The notes: a model not told the origin generated them from the letters alone. A stretch of DNA of 64,000 nucleotides from Cafeteria roenbergensis (GCA_008330645.1 VLTN01000018.1:434001-498000); one strand, 5' to 3'. Counted from the stretch's first letter, positions 20,501 to 29,583 are shown. A program made the numbers and translations.

Positions 20501-21100
20501 AGCGTGGCGCTCTCACCGTCGGGGCAGCTGATGCTCGGAGCGTGCAGCGCAGTGGACCCCAGGTGGGCGGTGGGGGCCGCAGGCCGCGCCGGGCTGCGGC
20601 TCCAAGAGCAGGACCCGACCAGAGCCAGGCTCGCGGCGACCATTGCCGAGGAAGCGGGCGATGAAGGGGGCGAGCTTGAACTCGACGAGGCCAAGCTAAA
20701 TGCAGCCGTCGGTGCGATCCTGCGGCGGGGTGGAAGCACGGGGGACGCCGAAGCGGTCCTTGGGGGGGGGCTAGGGCGAGAGGCGGCCACAAGCGCTCGT
20801 TCGGAAGGTGCCGCCAGGGCCAGGAGCGCAGGACTGGACGGCGTGGCGCCGCTCGCGAAGCGAGGCCGGAAAGTTGGCCCAGAAGTCGGCGCTTCGGGCG
20901 CTTCCGACCAAGCTGGAGCGCCGGGCGTGGCCGAAGGAGCGAGGGAGTGGAGGAGGCGGTCTGAGGCTCTGGGGCTCAGGCAATCGGGAATCCTGGCTCG
21001 CTTGGCTGCGCAGTCCAAATCGGAGCGCAAGCGGGGCGCATCGCGAAAGCCCCAGCTACTGTCATTCGCTGATTCAGACGGAGGGGACGACGACATTTGA
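17540..21100 (+). CDS. DHX35: DEAH-box RNA helicase, DHX35-like
   Basis: 1,186 residues in one exon. The N-terminus VFNPVAHLELSRQRRVLPVF just before the ATPase closely resembles the DHX35 lead-in. Motifs: I AETGSGKST (about 78), Ia TQPRR, II DEAHERS (about 175), III SAT (about 208), V SVAETSVTLPG (about 590), VI QRAGRAGRV (about 636). The winged-helix, ratchet and OB-like regions typical of spliceosomal DEAH helicases follow. DHX35 is found in spliceosomes and unwinds or remodels RNP using ATP. It is far longer than the usual 700 or so residues because about 210 low-complexity residues (about 217-430, Pro/Ala then a Ser run) sit between motif III and the second RecA lobe, and a further charged tail follows the OB region. 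Another Prp22/Prp43 relative is possible but less likely. Confidence 0.87.
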   Translation: MSAFLKPTVGSASWGLASAEAAVGEGADGGEPSATLAVFNPVAHLELSRQRRVLPVFGARARFLYAVETHGVVIVTAETGSGKSTQLPQYLAEAGWAQHGRAVCCTQPRRIAATMLAARVADERGCALGTEVGFAVRFEEQFRRGETKIKFVTDGLLLREAMSDPLLSAYSVVMVDEAHERSLQTDVLLGLLRRVRAARPALRVVVASATIDADRFARFFAASPVPPPPPVVLGARAPSRWGVAPARPEQRPVPVPPPQHLPQPVRAEPAQLQQPAAVPPLAAAGAAASEPAGEPAAPQPPRTAPPQTWRQRLAARASASSARQGPADAPLPPSPVAAAAAEGGAAGPASDRAGPSSSSSSSSSSSSSSSSSSSSSSSSSSGDGIQARGTEKGLSSASTSRADSAAGGFIGAAPPRRPFASASCVLSISGRSHPVDIQHLLTPQADYVAAAADAALLAHRREPPGDVLVFLPGAEEVEEVCRLIRRGAPPPEDGGPALPSSRRGSAGTAAFVSRAATAAAATATAAGRARVSGSSGAAQAPNDDDWPCGRQLDVCPLHARLPWRDQLRALQPGRLARGSRRVRKVIVATSVAETSVTLPGVTVVVDSGFTRGPAYDAASGLTGLVTRPVSLAQAQQRAGRAGRVRAGKCLRLYPESAMRDLAPSAAPDIHCAPLAPLALQLLGLGVESLARFRYFEPPPATNMLRAVEDLAAVGALRSGAEEAAGALGAGGEAGGGVRLSWRGRWLAQLPVSPALGAMLLASLDPALHCAEECLSLAAVLSAGDPVLPPAEASRQLDDAAAKSKRRGQGGRAGSGDDSEGDDGEAGLMSFHRFLAAEGDHLTLVNMYSAWDANGRRDDWCRGFGLRPHVMRRAGDVRALLHRSLRRLLDQAATSRADAAGRNPATAAASKAHAADEPPASLCIGSCGGDGSLVLQAAVRGSPTNLASLGRDGAYVTVRGGRAAKLRAHCVLSQLTGDASVPPWVLYDSVALSPSGQLMLGACSAVDPRWAVGAAGRAGLRLQEQDPTRARLAATIAEEAGDEGGELELDEAKLNAAVGAILRRGGSTGDAEAVLGGGLGREAATSARSEGAARARSAGLDGVAPLAKRGRKVGPEVGASGASDQAGAPGVAEGAREWRRRSEALGLRQSGILARLAAQSKSERKRGASRKPQLLSFADSDGGDDDI
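18601..18686. repeat. 12-base AGC/TCA minisatellite encoding poly-Ser
   Basis: About six or seven units of a 12-base motif built from AGC AGC AGC TCA encode a Ser-only run inside the helicase insertion. The regular period suggests slippage or unequal exchange. Confidence 0.88.
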
Positions 21101-21638
21101 GTGGCCAGCGAAGCGGCGCCCGGCGTGCCGTTGGAAGGGGCGTTGCGCGCCTCCCGTCTGCAAGCGGCTCGCATCGCTCGGGGCTGCCCACCCGGCTGCT
21201 GCTGCTGCTGCTGCTGCTGCTTCTGCCGCCGCTGCTGCAAGCGTGCGCGCATGTTGGAGCGAGGCAGACTATTCGCGTCGCAGTGCCACGCCGCGTCTTG
21301 GACCCAAATTTGCCCCCACACATCACCCACACAAGCTGCCACGAATAGCGCCGCGTCAAAAGTCCTGGGAAGAGAGGTCGTCGCTGCCACCTGGTACGGC
21401 CTCGGCGCCGCAGCAACAGAGTGTTGGATTTGCCGAGTGCTGCCGCTGGACTCTGATATTTACAATTTGATGAATATATGAGACCGTTTGCCGGATGCTG
21501 CAGCCTCACTTGCCAGGCGCCGCGGAAACTCGCTTGTCGCCTTTAGACAGGCTTCAGCCAGTTTCTCGCGCCAGCTCTCAAGGAGCGTGCCGCGGAAGCC
21601 GGCTGGGCCCTTCCCCTTCTGCACGCAAAAGCGCCGCA
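21101..21638. other. Intergenic region between the helicase and the WD-repeat gene
   Basis: It contains a CTG trinucleotide run (see separate entry) and, at about 21450-21480, an AT-rich patch (GATATTTACAATTTGATGAA and following bases) that stands out in this GC-rich window. The patch lies about 160 bases before the preferred start of the next gene, so it could be a promoter element or the 3' end of the helicase transcript. Neither can be decided from sequence. Confidence 0.4.
21196..21220. repeat. CTG trinucleotide microsatellite
   Basis: About eight pure CTG units, followed by CTT CTG CCG CCG CTG CTG. It is apparently non-coding. Confidence 0.85.
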
Positions 21639-24600
21639 ATGTCGTCGGAGGCCGTTGCCGGCCGGCGGGCTGGGCTGCGCAGGCTCCGCGAGACGTGCCG
21701 TTCGCTTGTGCTGGACAAGAGAGTGGACCTCCGCGCAGCGTTTGCAGCAGTTGACGACGACGGGTCGGGCCAGGTTCCCATCGGCGACTTTTTGGCGGCC
21801 CTGGAGATGGCTGGCGCCGGGCAACTCTCCGACCTGCAGGTGCTTGCCGTGCTCGGTCGCTTTGGCGACAGCATGAAGAAGGGCCTGATCGATATGGCTC
21901 GATTTTACGCGACGCTGGGGGTGGAGGCCCCTCCCGGGCACGTGGACCCCGCGGCCCAGTTCGACGAGCTGCCAGAGCCGTTCCGCACCATCGACGGCGC
22001 CGTTCAGGACATTTTCCACGCGGCCTGGGCGCAGATCCAGCGCCGTGAGCGCCTCCCCACGCTCCGGCAGCATCTGCGCTCGCTGCCTTCGCTAGAGGCC
22101 TCGTGCGTGCTCTCGCCCGCGGAGTGCGACGGCCCCGACGCCGGAGGCGAAGATGAGGGTCCTCATGACCCTGCCAGCGCGGCCGCCATGTCGCCCCGCA
22201 CAGCTGCTGCCAGCACCGAGGCTCCCCCCGCGCCGGATGCGGTGGCGCTGGACTGCATGGGGCGCTTCGCCGTGGCAGCCATGCGGGACGGCCGCCTCAT
22301 CGTCGCCTCACTCTCGGCAGCCGCCTCTGGCCACCAGCAGGGCGACGCGCTGGCCGTCGGCGCAGCTGCGGAGGGCGAGCAGGACGCGCTGGCCGCTGCT
22401 GTGGCGGCCAGGGCTGGGCCCGGCCTCGCTGGTCTGGCTGGCGCGGACGGGCTCGGGGCCCAAGCGGGGGGGGCCGGGGCCAGCGTGCCGCGCGTCAGCG
22501 TGACCATGGTGACGCGGGTGTTTGCGCCCGGGGAGCGGGTGCTCCGGGTGGTCCTGCCCCCGGTGGTGTGCCCCCCTGCCGCGGACTCGGCCGGCGACGT
22601 GCCTCTTCCCCCTCAGCCCGAACCGGAGCCCTCACCCGTGGAAGCGGCTTCGGCGGCGGCCTCCCCCAAGGCTGCCGCCGCCCAGGAGGATAAGGCCCAA
22701 CCCGCTCGCAAGGGCAGAGCCGTCGCCTTCGCGCCCGGCACGCGCTCAGGCCACGACGGCGGCCCCAGCAAGCAGCCGGCAGCGCCGGACACCGCCCAGG
22801 GCGCCCCCGCTTGGCCCGCGGCGCCGACGGCGCGGGGTCTGCTGGTGCCGGTGCTGGCGCTGCTGGCCCCGCCAGAGGGCGCCCGAGCGCCTGGCCCCGC
22901 TGGCGCCCCTTCCGCGCCTCCCGGCGAGGCAGAAGACGCAGCCGCAAGCGATCCGGCCGCTGGGGCGCGCTGGGAGCTCCGGTGGGTGCACCTCAGCACG
23001 GAGGCGCTGACCGGGGCGGCGGGGCCCGATGGCGAGGCCTGCGACGACGGCGCGCCCGCCGCAGACCCGGGCTCGGGGCCGCTGAGCGGAAGAGAAGCGG
23101 ACGGCGGGCCCGGCGCCGAGACCAAGGACGCGGACGAGGAGGGCGGACGCGGGGGCGATGGCGATGACGGCTCAGAGGACGGGGCCGCCGCGGCGGGCCG
23201 GCCCCGGCCGGAGGGACACGTTGCTCCCGCCTGGGCGCGGCTGGGCCGGCCTCCGGGGTCGTGGGGGCACTCGGGCGTGCGCACGCTGGCGCTGACGCCT
23301 GCGGCGCTGCCGTCCGACAGCACTCCAGCGTCGGTCGTCGTCTCCCCAGATGGGCGCGCTCTGGCCGTCACCACCTCGTCGGGCTCTGCAACGGTGTTCC
23401 TGCACCCCGCCAGGGTCTTCTCGCCGCAGCTTCCCGCGCCGCAGCGGGATTTGAAGCGGGAAGCTGTGCTCCTGAGCCAGCTTGACATGAGCATGGACGA
23501 CCCGGACGACGCCGCGGAGCGCGCGCGCCGAGAGGCCGACATCCGGAAGCCGCCCGACGGAGTGTGGGTCCCCTCGCGCGCGCTTGCCCCTTGCCTTCGA
23601 GTGAGCGCTCCCGACGCCGAGCCGCACGAGCGGTGGGCTGGGACGCTGGCGGCGGTGGGGGCCGCCGGCGCGCCTGTCCTGCGCTTCGTGCTGGCGCTGC
23701 CTGCGGGCCAGCAGGCTTCTCGGGGGCCAGACGCAGCCGATGACGCTGCTGCCGCGGGGGGCGGGGCCGGGCCTGGGGCCGGGCCGAGCGTGGCCAGGTC
23801 CGCAATCGCTGGCGGCTCCGTTCGCGGCGGGGGCAGCAGCAGCGGCGGGTCCGTGCTGGGAGGCAGGTCTGCTGCTGGCGGGTCTGTGCTGGGGGGGCGG
23901 TCGGCAACCTCGGGGATGACCAGCATGACCAAGACGACCGGTGCAGCGCTGCGCGCGGCTGGCGGGGCTGCTGCGGACGCTGCGGCCGCAGCGCTGGGCC
24001 TGGCCGAGGGAGGGGGCAGCGGCGGCCAGGTGGGCGCGGACTGCCGCCCGGTGGTCAGCGGAGTCGTCGTGGCGTGGCGAGGGAGAGGCTCGCTCGTGTC
24101 CTACCGGCTTCCCGCCGAATGGCTCTCAGCCGGCGCTTGGGCGCCGCCTGTCGTGCCGGTGAAGCGTGCCGCGGCGGCGGCCGCGGCAGCTGCAGCTGCA
24201 GCTGCGGCGGCAGCAGGAGCGGAAGCGGGCGGCCGTGGGCCAAGCCTGGCTCGCGTCGCGACGGCCGTTGCTTGGTGTGCTGCCTCCGCACAGGCGCTAC
24301 TGGAGCCGTGGGTTCTGCCTCTGCTTCCGGCCAGCGCACCTCCAGCCCTGCAGGCGTGGGCTGCGGCCCAGCCTGCAGCCGGGGCCCTGAGCGCCAGCCG
24401 CGACGCTGGGCGCGGCAGCGCCAGCTCGTTCGAGGACGACAGGAAGGATCTCATCGGCAGGACTGCCGAGAGCGCCCTGGCAGCGTGTGCTGGCTTCGTG
24501 ACGGACCCGCTGAGTGCGGACTCGGTGGCCAGCTCTGCGCTGAGCTTGCTGGAGGCCAGGGAGGCGGCTTCGAGCAGCCCCGCGCTGGAGCGGCTGCGTG

Positions 24601-26261
24601 CGCCGCAGGGCTGGGATGGCAGTGCCGGCTGCGCTGAAGCCGGCGCTGCCGCTCGGCCAAGCAGCGTGCTGGTCAGCCCCGTGGGGCCCGTCACAGCGCT
24701 GTCAGACCCGCGCACGCTTGCCGGCCCCCCCTCCCCGATGGCTCGGCTGGAGGTGGCTGCTGCGGCAACGCACGGGGCAGGGCAGGGCGCGGCTCTGGAC
24801 GCACCCGGGGCGGCCGCGCAGCATGACGCATCGGGCTCCGCGCCCGGCCTCGAGGCGGCCGAGGCACTGCGTGTCACGGAGCGCCTGCTGCTGGGCGGGC
24901 GTTTCGGTGGCTCAGTGGAGGTGGTGGTGGAGCCCGGGGCAGCGCTCGCGCTGGGCCGCTCGCTGCCTGTGCACGCCTCGCCTGTGGCTGCGGCGGCAGT
25001 GGCGTTCGTGGGGGCAGGGCGGCTGCCTGGGTCGAGCCGCTGGGCGGCCCTGACAGCGTCAGCTGATGGCGAGGTCCATGTGTGCACCTGGCAGTCTGGC
25101 GGGCATCACGCGTCCATCGCGGCGGATTGCGGTGGCGGCACTGCCGGAGCAGCCGGGCGGCGCCTCCCAGACTGCTCGCAAGGCGGCCAGCTTGCGCCGG
25201 GCTTGGCGGCTGCTGCCGGCCAGCTTCCAGCATGGCTGCAGCCCCGAGCCCCGTCGCGGGGACAGTGGGGACTGCGTGGGGGCGCAGCAGCCTGGGGCTC
25301 CGCCGGCACTGCGGGCACAGTCCTGCTCGCGCAGCGTCATGACGGCGCCGCTGCGCCGCTGCTAGCATGCCCTGTGGCGCTGCCTGACTCGAACTGCGTG
25401 GCGTTCGCGCTGGCCTTTGACGACGTGGACTTGGAATTGGCAGAGGCAGGCCCCGCGGCGGGTGGGGGGGCATCTGCGCCGCCCGTGGGCCCGGCGCTGC
25501 CTTCGGCTGGGGGCTCGCGGCCTCGCGGTGTGCTGCTCTTCGACAGCTCGACTGGAGGCGTGTTTGCTGCTGCACGGGCTGGCGACATGCCGGCCACGCT
25601 GTCAAGCCCCCCTGTAGGACCCAGTGCCGGCGCCCAGCGCGAGAGGGGCGCGGGCGGGGCGAGCAGCGACGCTGGCAGCGGCGCCAGCGCCTGGACGGCG
25701 GGGGAAGCGGCGGCGTGGGAGGCGGCCTCTGCGCCCCTGCATTGCCGCCCGCAGCTGCTGCAGGCAGGACCTGTGCTTGCGTCCGCGTCGAGCGCCTTGG
25801 CCACCATGCAGGGAGGCGCAGCAACGTTTGCCGGATCCGACGCGGATCCAGCGGCGCTGTTGTCGCGGCGCGCGAGCACCGCAGGCGGGGCGGCCGCGCA
25901 AGGGGCGCTCGCCGCGGTCTCCGCGGGGTCGGACTGTGTCGTGGGGTTCGTGGGTTCCGCAGCCCTGGCGAAGCTTGCGATTTCAGCCAAGGCCGCGCAG
26001 CGGGGAGCCGCGACGGCGAGCCCAGAGGTTGCCGAGCTGCTCGGCGCTCTGGCCGCGGGAGCCGACGCCGCAATGGCGGACCTGCCGGCAATTGCCACAT
26101 CCGCGGCTGCGGCTTCGGCGGGCGGCCTTGAGGGCTCGGTGGCGACAGCTCTCATCGCTGCGGCGCGCGAGCCACAAGCGGACGGGGCGGCCGAGGCAGA
26201 TTTTGCGGCCAAGCGCAACGCGTTCGGCTCGCTGCTTGCGGCCTCGGCGCTCGGCGACTGA
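21639..26261 (+). CDS. Large EF-hand/WD-repeat-like protein, probable ciliary WDR93-type
   Basis: About 1,540 residues from the preferred Met at 21639 (MSSEAVAGRRAG); the frame is open upstream to 21495. Near residue 40 an EF-hand loop is visible (VDDDGSGQVPIGDF). It is followed by a block around residues 105-135 (LPEPFRTIDGAVQDIFHAAW) resembling the N-terminal signature of WDR93, a ciliary central-apparatus protein. The rest contains scattered beta-propeller-like strands (LDCMGRFAVAAMRDGRLIVA, VVSPDGRALAVTTSSGSATV, WAALTASADGEVHVCTWQ) separated by long Ala/Gly/Pro-rich linkers, about twice the length of animal WDR93. No transmembrane segment or catalytic motif is seen. The ciliary role is inference from one conserved block plus the propeller strands. 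Confidence 0.6.
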   Translation: MSSEAVAGRRAGLRRLRETCRSLVLDKRVDLRAAFAAVDDDGSGQVPIGDFLAALEMAGAGQLSDLQVLAVLGRFGDSMKKGLIDMARFYATLGVEAPPGHVDPAAQFDELPEPFRTIDGAVQDIFHAAWAQIQRRERLPTLRQHLRSLPSLEASCVLSPAECDGPDAGGEDEGPHDPASAAAMSPRTAAASTEAPPAPDAVALDCMGRFAVAAMRDGRLIVASLSAAASGHQQGDALAVGAAAEGEQDALAAAVAARAGPGLAGLAGADGLGAQAGGAGASVPRVSVTMVTRVFAPGERVLRVVLPPVVCPPAADSAGDVPLPPQPEPEPSPVEAASAAASPKAAAAQEDKAQPARKGRAVAFAPGTRSGHDGGPSKQPAAPDTAQGAPAWPAAPTARGLLVPVLALLAPPEGARAPGPAGAPSAPPGEAEDAAASDPAAGARWELRWVHLSTEALTGAAGPDGEACDDGAPAADPGSGPLSGREADGGPGAETKDADEEGGRGGDGDDGSEDGAAAAGRPRPEGHVAPAWARLGRPPGSWGHSGVRTLALTPAALPSDSTPASVVVSPDGRALAVTTSSGSATVFLHPARVFSPQLPAPQRDLKREAVLLSQLDMSMDDPDDAAERARREADIRKPPDGVWVPSRALAPCLRVSAPDAEPHERWAGTLAAVGAAGAPVLRFVLALPAGQQASRGPDAADDAAAAGGGAGPGAGPSVARSAIAGGSVRGGGSSSGGSVLGGRSAAGGSVLGGRSATSGMTSMTKTTGAALRAAGGAAADAAAAALGLAEGGGSGGQVGADCRPVVSGVVVAWRGRGSLVSYRLPAEWLSAGAWAPPVVPVKRAAAAAAAAAAAAAAAAGAEAGGRGPSLARVATAVAWCAASAQALLEPWVLPLLPASAPPALQAWAAAQPAAGALSASRDAGRGSASSFEDDRKDLIGRTAESALAACAGFVTDPLSADSVASSALSLLEAREAASSSPALERLRAPQGWDGSAGCAEAGAAARPSSVLVSPVGPVTALSDPRTLAGPPSPMARLEVAAAATHGAGQGAALDAPGAAAQHDASGSAPGLEAAEALRVTERLLLGGRFGGSVEVVVEPGAALALGRSLPVHASPVAAAAVAFVGAGRLPGSSRWAALTASADGEVHVCTWQSGGHHASIAADCGGGTAGAAGRRLPDCSQGGQLAPGLAAAAGQLPAWLQPRAPSRGQWGLRGGAAAWGSAGTAGTVLLAQRHDGAAAPLLACPVALPDSNCVAFALAFDDVDLELAEAGPAAGGGASAPPVGPALPSAGGSRPRGVLLFDSSTGGVFAAARAGDMPATLSSPPVGPSAGAQRERGAGGASSDAGSGASAWTAGEAAAWEAASAPLHCRPQLLQAGPVLASASSALATMQGGAATFAGSDADPAALLSRRASTAGGAAAQGALAAVSAGSDCVVGFVGSAALAKLAISAKAAQRGAATASPEVAELLGALAAGADAAMADLPAIATSAAAASAGGLEGSVATALIAAAREPQADGAAEADFAAKRNAFGSLLAASALGD

Positions 26262-26426
26262 TGCGCCGTCGCGTCGCGCTGGACGTGCTGCATGCGGGCG
26301 CGCCAATCGAAGCACAACCCAGCGCTGTTTCCGCGACCTTTCCAGCGCAGCGACAGACATGCAACTTCAACCTGCCTCTGCCGGAGGGGAAAAACTAAAA
26401 GCAAAACGCAAAAGCAAAGCTCACGG

Positions 26427-27887
26427 ATGCTTCCACTCCGCGCGCTGCAGCGCGTCAGCGCACCCGGGCTCCGCCCCCCGATGCAGCGACTCGGTGCCGC
26501 GCTGCTCCTGGCAGCAGCATTGGCGAGCGGCGCTGCGGCCCGGCGCTGGCGGCTCCACGAGATCACCGCGCCAGCAGTCAACCAACAGGACGACGCCTTC
26601 GGCATCGTCATCGATGCCGGCAGCACCGGCTCACGGCTCCACATCTTCACGTGGAAGGCAGCGGGAGCCGACGAGCGGCTACCCGCCAACCTCTCGCTCC
26701 CAGTCGAGCTCGCTGCTGACACGTTTGCGGTGACTCCCGGCATCAGCGACCCTGCGGGGCTCGCTGCCCTCGACGAGATCATCAGCCACGCGCAATCAGA
26801 CCTGGCTGCTCACAAGAAGAACTGGAGCGACATCCCCATCTTCCTCAAGGCCACGGCCGGCATGCGAATTCTGCCCGCGTCGCAGCGGCAGGACGTCATG
26901 GTTGCCGTTCGCGCCAAGCTGGCGGCCTCCGGCTTCCAGTACCTCTGCGACTCCCAGGCGCGGGTTATGAGCGGGGAAGAAGAAGGCGTCTTCGGCTGGC
27001 TGACCGTGAACAAGGACCTGGGCCGGCTCAAGCAGGGAGAGATCCACAACCTGCACGATACCGTCGGCGCCCTCGATTTGGGCGGCGCCTCGACGCAGAT
27101 CACATTCAAGCCCCTGGCCAGCCCCGACCTGCTTGCCAACCTTTTCCCCGTCAACCTTGGGCAGCAGGTGGCGGAAGACGTGTACACGCACTCCTTCCTG
27201 CACTTTGGCGAAAACGAGGCCCAGCGCCGAGCCAACCGGCTGGTCGCGCTCAAAGCAGCCGCTGCGCCCGGCCAAACCGTGGCAAACCCTTGCTACCTGG
27301 CTGGATACACGTTTCAGTACGAAGACCTGGCAAGCGGGATCGTCTACAACATGGCTGGCTCCGGAAACTTCTCGGGCTGCGCCCAGGTAATGGAGGCGCT
27401 CATGGATCGCAAGGCCATTTGCCTGACAGACCCGAACCCGACGCCCCCAAGCGAAGCCGCGCTTTCTGCCACTGGCGGCAGCGCTCTTCCTCCCATTGAC
27501 CCGGCCTCGCCTCTGACCTGCTCGATTGGGGGCGTCTACCAGCCGCCAGTCAACGTCACAAAGTTCGTTGCCTTTTCCGGGTTCAGCTACATCTGGGACT
27601 TCCTGAAGCTTGCACCAGCTGGAACCACGCCGGCGCAGCTTGCTGCGGCAGCCACGACATTTTGCGGCACCTCTTGGGAGCACGCAAAGCAGCAAAACCC
27701 GTCGGAACCGGAGAAGTACCTGGCTGCCTTCTGCGCAACGGCCACGCTGAGCCACACGCTGCTCACCACGGGGTACGGCATCCCGGCGCAGAGCACCGCC
27801 GTCACCGTGGCTCTTCCCTCTGCCGGCTACGACTGGGCCTTGGGCTCCATGCTCTGGGACGCCAACCAGGCCTTCCGCCTTCGCTAG
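26427..27887 (+). CDS. Apyrase / nucleoside triphosphate diphosphohydrolase (GDA1/CD39 family)
   Basis: About 486 residues from the Met at 26427; a second candidate, 26481, begins directly at a hydrophobic segment (LGAALLLAAALASGAAA) that looks like a signal peptide or anchor. All apyrase conserved regions appear in order: ACR1 VIDAGSTGSR (about 61), ACR2 LKATAGMR, ACR3 VMSGEEEGVFGW with the catalytic Glu, ACR4 GALDLGGASTQI, and ACR5-like FSYIWDF with a late GYDWALGSMLWD. The enzyme hydrolyses nucleoside di- and triphosphates with Ca or Mg, at the cell surface or in the ER/Golgi lumen. There is no clear second membrane span at the C-terminus, so a soluble secreted or single-anchored form is likely. 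Five or more Cys fit a lumenal fold. Confidence 0.93.
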   Translation: MLPLRALQRVSAPGLRPPMQRLGAALLLAAALASGAAARRWRLHEITAPAVNQQDDAFGIVIDAGSTGSRLHIFTWKAAGADERLPANLSLPVELAADTFAVTPGISDPAGLAALDEIISHAQSDLAAHKKNWSDIPIFLKATAGMRILPASQRQDVMVAVRAKLAASGFQYLCDSQARVMSGEEEGVFGWLTVNKDLGRLKQGEIHNLHDTVGALDLGGASTQITFKPLASPDLLANLFPVNLGQQVAEDVYTHSFLHFGENEAQRRANRLVALKAAAAPGQTVANPCYLAGYTFQYEDLASGIVYNMAGSGNFSGCAQVMEALMDRKAICLTDPNPTPPSEAALSATGGSALPPIDPASPLTCSIGGVYQPPVNVTKFVAFSGFSYIWDFLKLAPAGTTPAQLAAAATTFCGTSWEHAKQQNPSEPEKYLAAFCATATLSHTLLTTGYGIPAQSTAVTVALPSAGYDWALGSMLWDANQAFRLR

Positions 27888-28336
27888 CGCCCGCAAGCCC
27901 CCCCCCCCCCCCCCCTTTCCCCTTCGTCTTGCCCTCGGGACGCCTCTCGAAAGACCTTGGCGGACCCCTGCGCAACGGGGCACGCGCCGGGAGCCCGGCC
28001 AGACCGCAATTTGGAGCTTCAGGTGACTCGGTGGTTTGGAGCGAGTGAATGGGGTGCCGAGCTCGTGCTGGGGGGAAGAATGTCCAATTGGCGAATGTTG
28101 AATCCAGTTCAATGTCGCCCGAGGTGGACCAGCACGCGCTGCCGGGCAGAAGCACACGCGCGGCGCTCACGCCCCCGATAGCACAACAAGGCCTCCACGC
28201 AAGGCGCCCTGGGAATCGACTGGGGCAGCCCCGATCATGCACGCTGCCAACGAACACAGGCTCTGAATTCGCCGATTGCTGTTTGCTGACGTCGTGGCAC
28301 TGCACAGCCGAGAGCCTGCCGACGCGGCGGACTGCG
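27888..28336. other. Convergent spacer with a poly-C run
   Basis: The spacer lies between the 3' ends of the apyrase (+) and LOG (-) genes. A run of about 17 Cs sits near 27898-27915, only a few bases past the apyrase stop. Nothing else is recognisable. Confidence 0.6.
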
Positions 28337-29299
28337 TCACCAGTCGTCCTCAGGCCGAGAGCTCGCGGCCGAGATGAGACCAACCGCGCCGAGAAGCGAC
28401 TTGGAGGCCCGCCCATGGCTTGCCGCAGCGGCAGGCGTGCCGCTGTCATCCTCAGACTGGTGCCACGCCTCTTCTACCCGCAGCAGGCCCGCTACCACGG
28501 CGTCGAATGCCTCGTCCACGGTGTCTGCGATGACCATTCGGTCCAGGTCTGCCTTGCAGATCGTGCCAAGCTCCACCAGCGCGTCCAGGTTCATCACCTT
28601 TCGCCAGAAGGCCGTGCCCCCCAGCAACACGATGGGCATGAACGCCTTCCACGGGTCCCGTCGCCCGCCCACTTTGCCGGTCTGCACCAGCGTGGCCAGC
28701 TCGAACAGCTCGTCGAATGTGCCGAGGCCGCCTGGCGTGGCCACGATGCCGCAGGCTCTGTCGGCCAGCACCATCTTCCTCGTGGAGAAGTAGTGCATCC
28801 GAAACGCCAGCCGCTCGTCGACGAAGCGATTCATGCAGTCCTCGAACGGCAGCGTCACGGCGACCCCCATGGAGCGCGCGCCGCCCTCCCTTGCCCCGCG
28901 GTTTGCCGCCTCCATCAGCCCTGGCCCGCCGCCCGTTGCGACAACGTACTCCGGCCCCGTCCGGCTGGAGCACCGCTCGAGCTGCCACTCTCCAATGCGA
29001 CGGGCAAGCTCTCGCGTGTGCGAGTACCACTCGCACATCCACTCGATGGAGTGGAGGCGCGCAAGCTCGTCCGCGTCCCCGCTCTCCGTCGCTTTGGCAA
29101 CGCTGGCCTCCCAGTCTTCCCTGCTCATGGACCTGGCTGACCCGAAAAAGAGGACCGTGCGGTGCACTCGCTCCTCCGCCAGACGCTCGAGTGGCTGCGA
29201 GTGCTCGGCAAGCAGCCGCACAACTCGAGCTGCATCGCTGCCCTTGGACGTGAGCCACTCCGTGTCCAGGAACGGAACCTTGGGGTTGGGAGCCGCCAT
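28337..29299 (-). CDS. LOG-family nucleotide phosphoribohydrolase (lysine-decarboxylase-like fold)
   Basis: 320 residues. The Rossmann-like core has VLFFGSAR near residue 50, VATGGGPGLMEAANRGA near 120, and the diagnostic PGGLGTFDE near 190. Family members release the free base from AMP- or cytokinin-type 5'-monophosphates. In plants and many microbes this makes active cytokinins; elsewhere it may be nucleotide turnover. The lysine decarboxylase name often given to this family is historic. It is longer than bacterial LOG (about 190) because of an N-terminal extension, an insert after the first strand and a C-terminal tail of about 50 residues. It is transcribed towards the apyrase and divergently from the next gene; I see no functional link to the neighbours. 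Confidence 0.9.
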   Translation of the reverse strand: MAAPNPKVPFLDTEWLTSKGSDAARVVRLLAEHSQPLERLAEERVHRTVLFFGSARSMSREDWEASVAKATESGDADELARLHSIEWMCEWYSHTRELARRIGEWQLERCSSRTGPEYVVATGGGPGLMEAANRGAREGGARSMGVAVTLPFEDCMNRFVDERLAFRMHYFSTRKMVLADRACGIVATPGGLGTFDELFELATLVQTGKVGGRRDPWKAFMPIVLLGGTAFWRKVMNLDALVELGTICKADLDRMVIADTVDEAFDAVVAGLLRVEEAWHQSEDDSGTPAAAASHGRASKSLLGAVGLISAASSRPEDDW

Positions 29300-29583
29300 G
29301 AGAGCCTAGCTGGGGACGCTGCTGCACAAGTGCGGCTCGCTCGCGGACACCAGGCGCCGAGGCAGCGCGCTGGCAGCGGCGGAGGCGGCAGGCGATCGAA
29401 GCAGAGCTCTCGGTCGCGGTGCCAATCGCCGTCGGAGCTTTCGCGGGACTGGCACCCGCGGCCTTGCGCTGTTGACCCGAGTCTCCCGAAGCAGGCTGGC
29501 GGGCATGGCACATGTGGCCGTGCACCCGAGGTTCGCGGAAGCCCCCCTGATGTTCCTGCACTCGCTGCCCTACGTGAGGCAGG

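Noticed and set aside
29505-29573. A first exon (MAHVAVHPRF..., with a GTGAGG donor) for the unrecognised gene at 29584-31815
   Set aside because: The donor looks good, but phase does not match either plausible acceptor in the long open frame, so I could not support the join.
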